17,901 nt of DNA from Candidatus Poribacteria bacterium (GTDB taxonomy: Bacteria; Poribacteria; WGA-4E; GCA-2687025). Below, piece by piece: positions 1-7,002 of this stretch. The position numbers and the translations under genes were made by a program. The notes under the pieces are model-generated. The model was not told the DNA's origin. It ran no database searches and saw only the letters and a list, made by a program, of their open reading frames with translations. Where the stretch lies: positions 1 to 17,901 of the forward strand of contig NYZG01000118.1 in the NCBI GenBank assembly GCA_002687025.1, written 5' to 3'. Positions within the stretch are counted from its first letter, which is position 1. Each line of letters starts with the position of its first letter.

Positions 1-1152
1 CATCGCCAGCAGCGAAACCACGATCCCCCCGGCGGCCGCGCGGTAGGACATCGGCTCCCCATCGTCCATGGCGCCGCCGGCCGACCCTGACGTGACCGCG
101 CGCAGAACGCTTGCCAGATGCCGCCGCGCCTGCCACATCGACGCCAGGGCGAGCGTTACCACCGCGCCCATCACCTGATGCTGCGTGTTCACGGCCGTCA
201 CGGAGAAGGCGCTGAAGAACACCTGCTGGAACTTGTACATGGCGAAGAAGAACCACAGGCTCATCGCGACGTCCAGGTGCAGGAAGTACGTCACCCCGAC
301 CACGGAGAAGTAGAAGTGCGGCCACAAGGGCCACGCCGTCACGAGCCTGTTCCACGGCCGGTGAGGGAAGAACCGCGCGATCGAAAACTCGATGGGGACA
401 TCCGGGACCGCGGGGTAGAGGCGATGCACCCCACGCAACGTGTGCACCAACAGCATCGCGACGAACGCCACCCAGAACAGCCGGTCGCGGAATGTGTCGT
501 TCAGCGCGCGACCCGTGGGGTCCGAGTGGGTCAGGCGCTGTGCTACTTGCACCAGCGGGAACGCATACCGCTCCCGGTCGATCCACTGCCGCCGCAGGAC
601 CACCGCCCAGCACGCCACGCCAAGGAACAGCGCCAGCCAGAACGCGATCGCGAACAGCGCCGGCCGCATCCACACGGCCCACGGCAGAGGCGTGCCAGGA
701 TCGAGGCCCTCGAAGAACCCGCGCACCGCGCGCGCGTCGTTGACGTACAGCCACTCGTGCAGATTCGGGAACAGCACCTCGGCCCACTGATTCTCCGGCG
801 TCACGAAGTACAGCGGCGCCGCGAGGTATGGGAACAGGAACTCCATCAGTCCATAGCCGGGCACGGCCGACGCCGCGGTCACCATCGCCCAGACCGCAGT
901 GAGTTCTGTGGTCGTAAGGTGTAGCCGCGGCGATATCCACACCAGGGCTGGATTCACCAGGAACACGAGCGTAAGCAGGAGGAACACGCTGCCCAAAGGC
1001 AGGTGGTTGGCGATGAGCTGGCCGATCGTCGACCCGTGCATGTAGCCGCCGACGGCGCTCTGCACCGCGATCCACAGCAGCGCGATGGGGATCGCGCGGG
1101 CGAATCGCGTCTCGCCCCGGGGCTCCCTCATGCCGACGCGCCGAGGGGACAT
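1..1152 (-). CDS. DUF6785-type multi-pass membrane protein (partial, C-terminus beyond left edge)
   Basis: The minus-strand frame is open from 1152 to the window edge (384 codons, no stop). It encodes a strongly hydrophobic protein with about seven or eight membrane segments. Family-like landmarks are an acidic loop with TPENQWAEVLFPNLHEW, then NDARAVRGFFEG, an RRQWIDRERYAFPLVQ loop and a HRLYPAVPDVPIEF loop. These match my recollection of the DUF6785 (often DUF6785/DUF6784) family of large integral membrane proteins in Planctomycetes, Armatimonadota, Latescibacterota and Poribacteria; its function is unknown. I chose the ATG at 1152 because AGGG lies 9 nt upstream; an ATG at 1131 is in frame but has no ribosome binding site. 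It starts 28 bp after the thioredoxin/NHL gene, so the two are probably co-transcribed. It could instead be another polytopic transporter-like family. Confidence 0.72.
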   Translation of the reverse strand, partial: MSPRRVGMREPRGETRFARAIPIALLWIAVQSAVGGYMHGSTIGQLIANHLPLGSVFLLLTLVFLVNPALVWISPRLHLTTTELTAVWAMVTAASAVPGYGLMEFLFPYLAAPLYFVTPENQWAEVLFPNLHEWLYVNDARAVRGFFEGLDPGTPLPWAVWMRPALFAIAFWLALFLGVACWAVVLRRQWIDRERYAFPLVQVAQRLTHSDPTGRALNDTFRDRLFWVAFVAMLLVHTLRGVHRLYPAVPDVPIEFSIARFFPHRPWNRLVTAWPLWPHFYFSVVGVTYFLHLDVAMSLWFFFAMYKFQQVFFSAFSVTAVNTQHQVMGAVVTLALASMWQARRHLASVLRAVTSGSAGGAMDDGEPMSYRAAAGGIVVSLLAM

Positions 1153-1180
1153 GCGGCGAAGCCCTGAGACCAAAGGCCCG

Positions 1181-2653
1181 TCACTGCGCCCACGTCTCGT
1201 ACACCTGGTCCTGGGGCCGGTACTCGACAACGCGGTGGTTGTTCGTGTCGACGAGGAACAGGCGATCGCGATGGGCGAGCACTCCGGCGGGCTCGGCCGA
1301 GAGGTAGCAGATCGGGTCGAGGCACGTGAAGCTGCCGTCGTCGAGGTCGGAGATCACCCTGTTCTCCAGATCGATCACGCGTAGCGCCCCGTTGTAGCTA
1401 TCCGCGACGTAGAGCGTTCCCCTGGCCAGCGAAACGCCGAGAGGATGCTGTAGTTGGGCCTGACTCCATGCGCCGTTCACGTGGCCGAAGTCGAACAGGC
1501 CCGTGCCGATGAGCGTCGTCCCCTCGGGTTCGCGGCCCAGGGACACCTGCCGTATGGACGACGTCTCGCTGTCAGCGAAGTATAGTAGCTTGCCGTCCCC
1601 GGCGAGCGCGAGGCCGCTGGGTTGCGCGAGCGCCGCGTCGTGGGCCGGGCCGTCCTCCAGTCCCTCGGCTCCCGACCCGGCCAGGAGCCGCACGTCGTTC
1701 GTCGCGAGGTCGAGTTCGCCTAGCTGATGCGTCCCCGCGTTGGCGAAGTACAGCCGGTCGCCGTCGATCCCGAGATCCCACACCGATGCGAGGACGGCCT
1801 TCCACGCGTCGATGTCCCTGTCCCCAAGGATCGGCCCGCGCGTCCCGTTCCCGGCCAACGTCGTGACGATCCCCGACCGGATGTCGATGCGGCGTATGGC
1901 GTGGTTGTTCGTGTCGGCGACGTAAATCGCATCCTCGGCGCACGTGAGCCCCTGGGGATATCGGAACGTCGCAGTCGCCGCGGGCCCGTCCTTGAAGCCG
2001 GGCTCTCCAGACCCGTACCGCACTGTCTCGGCCCCATCGCGGTCTAGCAGAACTATCTGGTGGCCGCCGCTGTCCGTGAGCGCGTAGAGCGCGTCGCCAA
2101 TGGGCCTCGCCAGCGCCTTCATCTTCCCGGGGAACGTCAGCCGCCGTTCGGGGGCCGGAGTCGGCGATAGGCCGAGGGGAAGCGGCTCAGGAGTCGCGTC
2201 GGTGCGCGTTTCCGCGAGCAGACGGGGCACTGCGTCGATCAGCGTATCGGCGGTCACCTCGCCCGAGTGGCGCCCGACGATCTCACCATCTGGCGAGATG
2301 AACACCAGCGTCGGCCACGCGCGCACGCCGTAGCTCTTCCAGATCGTGAACTCCGGGTCGTGCACGACGGGGTGCGCGATATCGTAGCGCGCGATTGCCT
2401 GGGCGACGTTCGCCGGGTCTTTCTCCGCGTCGAATTTCGGCGAGTGCACCCCGATGACTGCCAGATCGTCGGGGAAGCGCTCCTCGGCCGCGCGCAAGGC
2501 CGGGATGATGTGTATGCAGTTGATGCAGCAGAACGTCCAGAAGTCGAGGATCACGAGCCTGCCCCGCAACGCCTCCAGCGTCAGCGGCTCCCGGACGTTG
2601 AACCATTGCAGGCCGGGTTCGCCGAGCTCCGGCGCCGCGCCGACATCGCGCAT
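1181..2653 (-). CDS. Thioredoxin-like / NHL-repeat protein, NHLRC2-like
   Basis: 490 residues in two parts. Residues about 10-150 form a TlpA/thioredoxin-like fold with the motif FWTFCCINCIH (C42, C43, C46; redox pair C43/C46) and a WPT cis-proline near P114. Residues about 165-490 form an NHL beta-propeller with repeats such as YVADTNNHAIRRID, YVADSYNGALRVID and LVDTNNHRVVEYR. The CCINC signature and domain order are those of the NHLRC2 family; animal NHLRC2 has an extra C-terminal beta domain that is absent here. No signal peptide is visible, so it is probably cytosolic. A role in thiol redox or protein interaction through the propeller is an inference, because the bacterial substrate is unknown. 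The ATG at 2653 is preceded by AGGGGG at 5 nt. It is the first gene of a two-gene minus-strand operon and is divergent from a second thioredoxin-fold gene. Confidence 0.88.
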   Translation of the reverse strand: MRDVGAAPELGEPGLQWFNVREPLTLEALRGRLVILDFWTFCCINCIHIIPALRAAEERFPDDLAVIGVHSPKFDAEKDPANVAQAIARYDIAHPVVHDPEFTIWKSYGVRAWPTLVFISPDGEIVGRHSGEVTADTLIDAVPRLLAETRTDATPEPLPLGLSPTPAPERRLTFPGKMKALARPIGDALYALTDSGGHQIVLLDRDGAETVRYGSGEPGFKDGPAATATFRYPQGLTCAEDAIYVADTNNHAIRRIDIRSGIVTTLAGNGTRGPILGDRDIDAWKAVLASVWDLGIDGDRLYFANAGTHQLGELDLATNDVRLLAGSGAEGLEDGPAHDAALAQPSGLALAGDGKLLYFADSETSSIRQVSLGREPEGTTLIGTGLFDFGHVNGAWSQAQLQHPLGVSLARGTLYVADSYNGALRVIDLENRVISDLDDGSFTCLDPICYLSAEPAGVLAHRDRLFLVDTNNHRVVEYRPQDQVYETWAQ

Positions 2654-2688
2654 GACATCCCCCTGGTTGCGTTGCCGTCTCGTGCGCC

Positions 2689-2718
2689 AGTAAAGCAGTG
2701 TACCGGCGCCTGCGTCAA
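2689..2718 (-). promoter_or_regulatory. Predicted sigma70-type promoter for the thioredoxin/NHL operon
   Basis: On the minus strand, TTGACG (2713-2718) is followed by an 18-bp spacer and TTTACT (2689-2694), which matches the -10 consensus at 4 of 6 positions. Initiation near 2682 would leave a leader of about 30 nt before the ATG at 2653. It lies back to back with the plus-strand promoter at 2780-2809. Confidence 0.5.
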
Positions 2719-2779
2719 CGCGGCGAGACTATGTGGGCCGGCGGGTGAATGGCGCCGACTTCCGAGGGCGTCGTGGGCG

Positions 2780-2809
2780 TTGACTTGGCCATCGTCGGCC
2801 CGGTATAGA
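2780..2809 (+). promoter_or_regulatory. Predicted sigma70-type promoter for the TlpA-like gene
   Basis: TTGACT (2780-2785), an 18-bp spacer, then TATAGA (2804-2809). The -35 box matches consensus at 5 of 6 positions and the -10 box at 4 of 6. Expected initiation near 2816 gives a leader of about 45 nt. This is one of the two best promoter matches in the window and it fits the divergent gene arrangement. Confidence 0.6.
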
Positions 2810-2860
2810 CAAGCGGTGCTACCCTTTACGAGTATGAAGTCATAGCGCATGGGGGCGAGT

Positions 2861-3481
2861 ATGAGAACGCAGATGAGAAGCGGGTTGGAGAGTTGGCGCG
2901 CGCGCGCGCCCGTCGTGACGGCGTTTCTGGCTGTCGCGCTTGTGGCGCCGTCGTGGGCCGGGCTTACGCTGGAGTACGAGACGCCCGCGGAACGGGTAGA
3001 GGTACCGAACATCGAGGGATCCGACCTGCTCACGGGCGAGGCAGTGTCGCTCGCCGAGTTGAAGGGGCATGTCGTCGTCGTCGACATATGGGCCACGTGG
3101 TGCGCGCCGTGCGTCAAGGAGCTTCCAGACCTGACGGAGTTCCAGGAACAGCACAAGGAAGACCAGTTCACGTATGTGGGTCTCTCGGTAGACGCCATCG
3201 AGACAGTCGACGTGGTCGAGACGATGGCCCAGAGGAAGGAACTGAATTACCCCATCATCATGGCTAACCGGGAGATGATGCAGGTGCTAGGCCGCGCCAT
3301 CGGCCGCGGCATCCAGAGCGTCCCCACCAAGATCGCCATAGACCGCACGGGTCACATCGCGTTCTTCGTGGAAGGGTCACCAAGCATCAGCAAGGCGGAC
3401 CACGCGGAGTACATCTCGCGCCTGGACAAGCTCCTCGAAGCGCCGATCCCAGAGGACACGGAGACGGCCCTGGCCGACTGA
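2861..3481 (+). CDS. Exported TlpA/ResA-like thioredoxin-fold protein
   Basis: A single thioredoxin fold with the redox motif WATWCAPCVKELP (cysteines at 85 and 88, counted from the longest possible start at 2849) and the cis-proline segment SVPTKIAID near 158-165. The N-terminus has basic residues, a hydrophobic stretch VVTAFLAVALVA and a PSWA signal-peptidase-like site, so export to the periplasm is predicted. Family members (TlpA, ResA, CcmG) reduce or oxidise exported thiols, often in cytochrome c maturation; no such genes are nearby. ATGs at 2849 and 2861 are in frame. I prefer 2861 because GGGGG sits 5 nt upstream, and this removes only four residues. It is a single-gene transcript divergent from the NHLRC2-like gene. 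The acidic C-terminal tail (PIPEDTETALAD) is unremarkable. Confidence 0.88.
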   Translation: MRTQMRSGLESWRARAPVVTAFLAVALVAPSWAGLTLEYETPAERVEVPNIEGSDLLTGEAVSLAELKGHVVVVDIWATWCAPCVKELPDLTEFQEQHKEDQFTYVGLSVDAIETVDVVETMAQRKELNYPIIMANREMMQVLGRAIGRGIQSVPTKIAIDRTGHIAFFVEGSPSISKADHAEYISRLDKLLEAPIPEDTETALAD

Positions 3482-3506
3482 ATTCCCGTACCGCCGGACG
3501 TGAGCC

Positions 3507-3530
3507 GAGGGCGCCCATAGTGGTGCCCTT
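3507..3530 (+). terminator. Weak terminator-like hairpin after the TlpA-like gene
   Basis: GGGCGCC (3509-3515) pairs with GGTGCCC (3522-3528) through one G-U pair, with a six-base loop and an extra A-T pair outside. It begins 26 bp after the stop codon, but only two T residues follow directly, so it may act as a 3'-end stabiliser or a weak terminator. Between here and the promoter at 3638 I see no gene or other signal. Confidence 0.3.
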
Positions 3531-3637
3531 ATCGGTGCTCGGCCCCGAGCGCGGACGGCCCAACTGGCCCGCATCCGAGCCAATGCCTGCGGCCGCGCGT
3601 CGCCGATTGCGGCTCGCCGGCTGGGGCCGTTCTCGGT

Positions 3638-3667
3638 TTGACTTCCCGCCGATGCGAGTGCTAGACT
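3638..3667 (+). promoter_or_regulatory. Predicted sigma70-type promoter for the epimerase-permease operon
   Basis: TTGACT (3638-3643), an 18-bp spacer, then TAGACT (3662-3667), 4 of 6 to the -10 consensus. Spacer length and -35 box are the same as at 2780-2809. Initiation near 3674 would leave an unusually long leader of about 215 nt before the epimerase start. Confidence 0.5.
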
Positions 3668-3673
3668 CGCGGT

Positions 3674-3888
3674 CGCTGGGCAGCCATCCGGGTCGGGCTC
3701 TCGCGCATTCCGCGGCTACCATAGGGCCGCCTGCCACAGCACGCGGCGCGCAGGCGGTAGGAGTCTACAGGGAGGACGCCCGGGTACGGCCCGAAACGGC
3801 GTCCGCCCACGAGCGGCTGAGCCACGAGCGGTCAACTGTAGCTCTGTCGCGTGGCTCCGCGAGCCACTAGCGCGAGGGGTTCTTGGCA
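3674..3888 (+). promoter_or_regulatory. Long hairpin-rich 5' leader, candidate cis-regulatory RNA
   Basis: The segment between the predicted transcription start and the epimerase gene has no convincing coding frame but several perfect stems. P1: CCGCCTGC (3727-3734) with GCAGGCGG (3750-3757), 8 bp. P2: GGACGCC plus CGGG (3774-3784) with CCCG (3790-3793) and GGCGTCC (3798-3804), 11 bp with an AAAC bulge and a five-base loop. P3a: GAGCCACG (3819-3826) with CGTGGCTC (3850-3857), 8 bp. P3b: GTGGCTC (3851-3857) with GAGCCAC (3861-3867), 7 bp. P3a and P3b exclude each other, and P3b ends 6 nt before the GAGGGG ribosome binding site (3874-3879). This is the layout of a translational switch, but the GC content makes chance stems likely too. 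No known riboswitch class is recognised. Confidence 0.4.
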
Positions 3889-4872
3889 ATGATGCAGGGG
3901 CGTCGGATCGTCATCACCGGTGGCGGCGGGTTCATCGGAGTCTCCCTCGCCAAACGCCTGGCCGAGACCAACGAGGTCGTCCTTTGCGACCTCGACTTCA
4001 GCAGCAATGCCTACGCCTTCTCCTCCCTCGACGGCCACCGCAATGTCCGCTGTGTAGAGACCGACATCCTCCACGGCGACGCCCTCAAGCGCGTGTGCGG
4101 CGGGGCGCAGATCGTCATTCATCTCGCGGCCGTCGTGGGCGTACAGCACGTGCTCATGAACACTTCCCGCACCCTCGAGGTGAACATACGCGGCACGCAG
4201 CAGATACTCGACGCGATCGAGCCGAAGGATGTCGAGCGCTTCATCTACCTGTCCACGAGCGAGGTGTACGGGTCGCACGCGTACGATGCCGTCGAGACGG
4301 CGCCGACTTCCGTCGGCCCCAGCGAGGATCCGCGCTGGTGCTACGCCGCAAGCAAGGTCGCAGGTGAGCATCTCGTGCAGTCGGCCCACCGGGAGCGCGG
4401 CCTGCCCACGGTGATCCTACGCCCGTTCAACGTGTTCGGCCCCGGCCGCGTCGGCGACCACGCGGTGCTGCGGTTCATATTCCAGGCCCTGAACGCGGAG
4501 CCGCTGACCGTCCACAATGAGGGCGCCGCGATCCGGGCGTGGTGCTACATCGACGATTTCGTCGACGGAGTGCTGCGGTCTCTCACACGCGACGAAGCGG
4601 TGGGAGAGACCTTCAATATCGGAGCCCCCCGCAACACCGTGACGATGTATCAGCTCGCGTGCGATGTCGTCGAGACATGCGAGTCGCGCTCCGGCATCGC
4701 GTTTACGCCGATCAAGCATTCGGACGTGCACCTTCGCGCGCCGAACGTGGCCAAAGCGCGCGAATTGCTAGGTTACGAGCCGCAGGTCTCCCTCACCGAA
4801 GGCCTGCGCGCCGCCGTCGAGTGGTACCGCGAGGCGGGGCATCTTATCGCGCCGGCGTTCGTGGCGGGCTGA
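3889..4872 (+). CDS. NAD-dependent epimerase/dehydratase (extended SDR, sugar-nucleotide type)
   Basis: Extended short-chain dehydrogenase acting on a nucleotide-activated sugar. Counted from the longest possible start at 3883, the Rossmann motif ITGGGGFIG lies at 11-19, an acidic residue after beta-2 (LCDLD) near 36-38 suggests NAD, HLAA lies at 80-83, the catalytic segment STSEVYG at 124-130, and the YAASK pair at Y154/K158. RPFNVFGPGR near 180-189 is typical of UDP-glucose 4-epimerase, UDP-glucuronate decarboxylase and related enzymes; the exact substrate cannot be told from sequence alone. A TTG at 3883 is in frame, but the ATG at 3889 is 9 nt from GAGGGG and is preferred. It is followed 58 bp later by an AEC permease. 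The long upstream leader may regulate it. Confidence 0.88.
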   Translation: MMQGRRIVITGGGGFIGVSLAKRLAETNEVVLCDLDFSSNAYAFSSLDGHRNVRCVETDILHGDALKRVCGGAQIVIHLAAVVGVQHVLMNTSRTLEVNIRGTQQILDAIEPKDVERFIYLSTSEVYGSHAYDAVETAPTSVGPSEDPRWCYAASKVAGEHLVQSAHRERGLPTVILRPFNVFGPGRVGDHAVLRFIFQALNAEPLTVHNEGAAIRAWCYIDDFVDGVLRSLTRDEAVGETFNIGAPRNTVTMYQLACDVVETCESRSGIAFTPIKHSDVHLRAPNVAKARELLGYEPQVSLTEGLRAAVEWYREAGHLIAPAFVAG

Positions 4873-4930
4873 CGCCGCCGGGCCCCAGACATCGCCTCGC
4901 GAGTAGGAGAGCACGGCCATCGTCGCCCGC

Positions 4931-5824
4931 GTGATCCTGCCCCTTCTCCTGATGATCGCCGCGGGCTATATCGTCCAGAAGGCCATCGGCCTCGACCTGC
5001 GCACGCTCTCCCGCGTGAACGTCTACTTGCTCGTCCCGTGCTTCATATTCAGCCACCTGTACCACTTCAGGCTGGGCCTACGTGAGGCTGGGAGCGTCGT
5101 CGCGTTCACCTGGGCGGTGATGGCGGGCGTTGGGCTGCTCGCCTTCGCGCTGGCTCGATGGCGCAGGCTGCCGCGGTCTCTGGCCGTCGCGTTCGTGGTC
5201 GCCACGATCTTCTACAACAGCGGCAACTACGGCTTGACGGTCATTGAGCTGGTCTTCGGCGAGGACAGCCCTGCGGTCGATCTCCAGGCGCTGGTGCTCA
5301 CGAGTCAGAACGTGCTGAGCTTCACCGTCGGCGCATTCTTCATCTCGACCGGCGCGCGGTCCGTGCGAGACTCGATACGCAAGGTCGCCGCGTATCCGAT
5401 ACTCCCAGCCGTCGTCGGAGCGCTCGCGTTCCGTCTGCTCAACGTCCCGCTGCCGCATTTCGTGGACGTGCCGCTGGCCCGCATGGCGAGCTCGCTGGCC
5501 CCCATCGGATTGGCGACGCTCGGGGCGCAACTGGCCAACGTTTCGCAGATCGGGCGGTTCCTGCCGCTGGTCGCGGCCTCGGTCCTGCGGCTCTGCGTCG
5601 GGCCGGCGCTCGGATTGCTGCTGATCCACGTCACGGGCATGCACGGCCTGCTCGCGCAGGTGCTGCTCATATCGTCGTCGGTTCCGACCGCCGTGAACAG
5701 CGCGATCCTGAGTATCGAATTCGACGCCGAGGCGGAATTCGCTTCACAGGCTGTCGTCCTGTCCACCGTGCTGAGCATGGTGACGGTGTCCGTGGTCGTC
5801 GGGCTGGCGCTGAGGATGTTCTGA
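4931..5824 (+). CDS. AEC (auxin efflux carrier) family permease
   Basis: A 297-residue polytopic protein with about ten hydrophobic segments, the usual size for bacterial AEC transporters. Recognisable features are VYLLVPCFIFSHL (31-43), the helix-breaking NSGNYG (96-101), APIGLATLGAQL (190-201) in the second half, and PTAVNSAIL (252-260). Bacterial members carry malate, malonate or other organic anions by secondary transport in the inner membrane; the substrate here is unknown. The first canonical start is the GTG at 4931. However, the AGGAGA ribosome binding site (4905-4910) lies 20 nt upstream of that GTG and only 8 nt upstream of an in-frame ATC at 4919. Starting there would add four residues, closer to the usual AEC N-terminus. 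It is the second gene of the operon with the epimerase and is closed by a strong terminator. Confidence 0.9.
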   Translation: MILPLLLMIAAGYIVQKAIGLDLRTLSRVNVYLLVPCFIFSHLYHFRLGLREAGSVVAFTWAVMAGVGLLAFALARWRRLPRSLAVAFVVATIFYNSGNYGLTVIELVFGEDSPAVDLQALVLTSQNVLSFTVGAFFISTGARSVRDSIRKVAAYPILPAVVGALAFRLLNVPLPHFVDVPLARMASSLAPIGLATLGAQLANVSQIGRFLPLVAASVLRLCVGPALGLLLIHVTGMHGLLAQVLLISSSVPTAVNSAILSIEFDAEAEFASQAVVLSTVLSMVTVSVVVGLALRMF

Positions 5825-5837
5825 GGGGCCGCGCGAC

Positions 5838-5865
5838 AACGGGCGACCCATGGGCCGCCCGTTTT
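5838..5865 (+). terminator. Intrinsic terminator between convergent operons
   Basis: AACGGGCG (5838-5845) pairs perfectly with CGCCCGTT (5856-5863) around a ten-base loop containing CCCATGGG, and the run TTTT (5862-5865) overlaps the base of the stem. It starts 14 bp after the permease stop codon. It lies between the plus-strand epimerase-permease operon and the end of the minus-strand kor operon. In the minus direction only two T residues follow, so activity should be mainly for the plus strand. Confidence 0.75.
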
Positions 5866-5889
5866 CGGCAGTGCGTACGTTCGCGATCG

Positions 5890-6951
5890 TCAGGAGGCGG
5901 GGTGCTCCGGTACCTCCCAGGTATCGCCCGTCTCAAAGAGCTCTTGGAGCGACGGCTCGCCACGTTCCTCGACGGCGTCCGCCACCCGCTGCTCCAGCAC
6001 GTCCTCGTAGCACACCCGCTCGACATCCCTGACGACGCCCAGAGGCCTCGGGAAGTCCTCACGTTCCTGGAACGAGGCGATGATGTCCGCGAGGGTCCCA
6101 TGCTCGTCGTCTTCGTCGTGGACGAGCAGGTCGGCGGTTCCGTACGCGCCGTCGGTGAGCGATACGACCCGCGGCTGGAGGCCGTCGAGTCGTATGCCCT
6201 TGTCCCTGGTCTTGCCGAAGATCATCGGCTCGCCGTGGTGCAGGTATATGACCCGGTCTTCCTTGCTCGCCTTGTCTGACAGCGGCGCGAATGCGCCCTT
6301 GTTGAACACGATGCAGTCCTGATAGATCTCCAGCAGCGCCGTGCCGCGGTGCGCGTGCGCCCGCTTGATCATCTCGCTCAGGTGCTTCAGGTCACGGTCT
6401 ATCGCGCGCGCGATGAACGACGCGTTCGCCGCGATCGCGATGCGCAGCGGGTTGAACGGCGCGTCGATCGACCCGGTCGGCGTCGAGTAAGACTTCGTGC
6501 CGATCGGCGATGTCGGCGAGTACTGCCCCTTCGTCAGCCCGTAGATCTGGTTGTTGAAGAGGAGAATGTTCACGTCGACGTTTCGACGGCAGATGTGGAG
6601 GAGATGGTTGCCGCCGATGCTCAGGGCATCTCCGTCTCCCGTCACCACCCAGACGTCGAGGTCCGGCCGGCTGGCCTTCAGTCCCGTCGCAAGCGCGGGA
6701 GCGCGGCCGTGCACCGAGTGGATGCCATACGTGTCCATGTAATACGGAAAACGGCTAGAACACCCGATCCCCGAGATGAACACCACGTTATGCGCCGCTA
6801 CCCCGATTTCGGGCAGCGTCCGCTGCATCTGCGCCAGGATCGCGTAGTCCCCGCAGCCCGGGCACCAGCGCACAATCTGGTCCGACTCGAAGTCGGCCCG
6901 GGTAAGTGGCGGAGCCGCTTCCGCAGCCGCCGGTGGCGCGTCTATTGCCAT
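5890..6951 (-). CDS. korB: 2-oxoacid:ferredoxin oxidoreductase, beta subunit (KorB-like)
   Basis: 353 residues carrying the thiamine-diphosphate half of a CoA-dependent 2-oxoacid:ferredoxin oxidoreductase, probably for 2-oxoglutarate. Seen are RWCPGCGDYAI (C30, C33) near the N-terminus, GIGCSSR with C64, the ThDP/Mg motif VVTGDGDALSIGGNH (102-116) with LLFNNQIYGLTKGQ (130-143) as its downstream asparagine part, and SPTSPIGT. Cysteines 30, 33 and 64 are positioned like the [4Fe-4S] ligands of KorB-type subunits. The long form with a C-terminal extension (about residues 280-353) resembles the actinobacterial KorB type. The ATG at 6951 has GGAG 8 nt upstream. It follows korA by 51 bp and ends the four-gene operon. 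The exact 2-oxoacid is not proven. Confidence 0.93.
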   Translation of the reverse strand: MAIDAPPAAAEAAPPLTRADFESDQIVRWCPGCGDYAILAQMQRTLPEIGVAAHNVVFISGIGCSSRFPYYMDTYGIHSVHGRAPALATGLKASRPDLDVWVVTGDGDALSIGGNHLLHICRRNVDVNILLFNNQIYGLTKGQYSPTSPIGTKSYSTPTGSIDAPFNPLRIAIAANASFIARAIDRDLKHLSEMIKRAHAHRGTALLEIYQDCIVFNKGAFAPLSDKASKEDRVIYLHHGEPMIFGKTRDKGIRLDGLQPRVVSLTDGAYGTADLLVHDEDDEHGTLADIIASFQEREDFPRPLGVVRDVERVCYEDVLEQRVADAVEERGEPSLQELFETGDTWEVPEHPAS

Positions 6952-7002
6952 GTCACTTTCTCCGTCTAGCTGCTCGTTTCGTCGCCCGTCGCGTTGCGTC
7001 GT

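Noticed and set aside
118..924. A 268-codon plus-strand open frame
   Set aside because: It is antisense to the DUF6785-type gene; its translation is Arg/His/Gln-rich with no hydrophobic pattern, while the minus strand gives a coherent membrane protein.
3520..3870. A 116-codon plus-strand frame in the leader of the epimerase operon
   Set aside because: It spans the promoter and hairpins, has no ribosome binding site, and has a low-complexity Arg/Ala/Ser composition with no family resemblance.
5078..5644. A 188-codon minus-strand frame inside the AEC permease
   Set aside because: Charged, repetitive translation antisense to a clear polytopic membrane protein.
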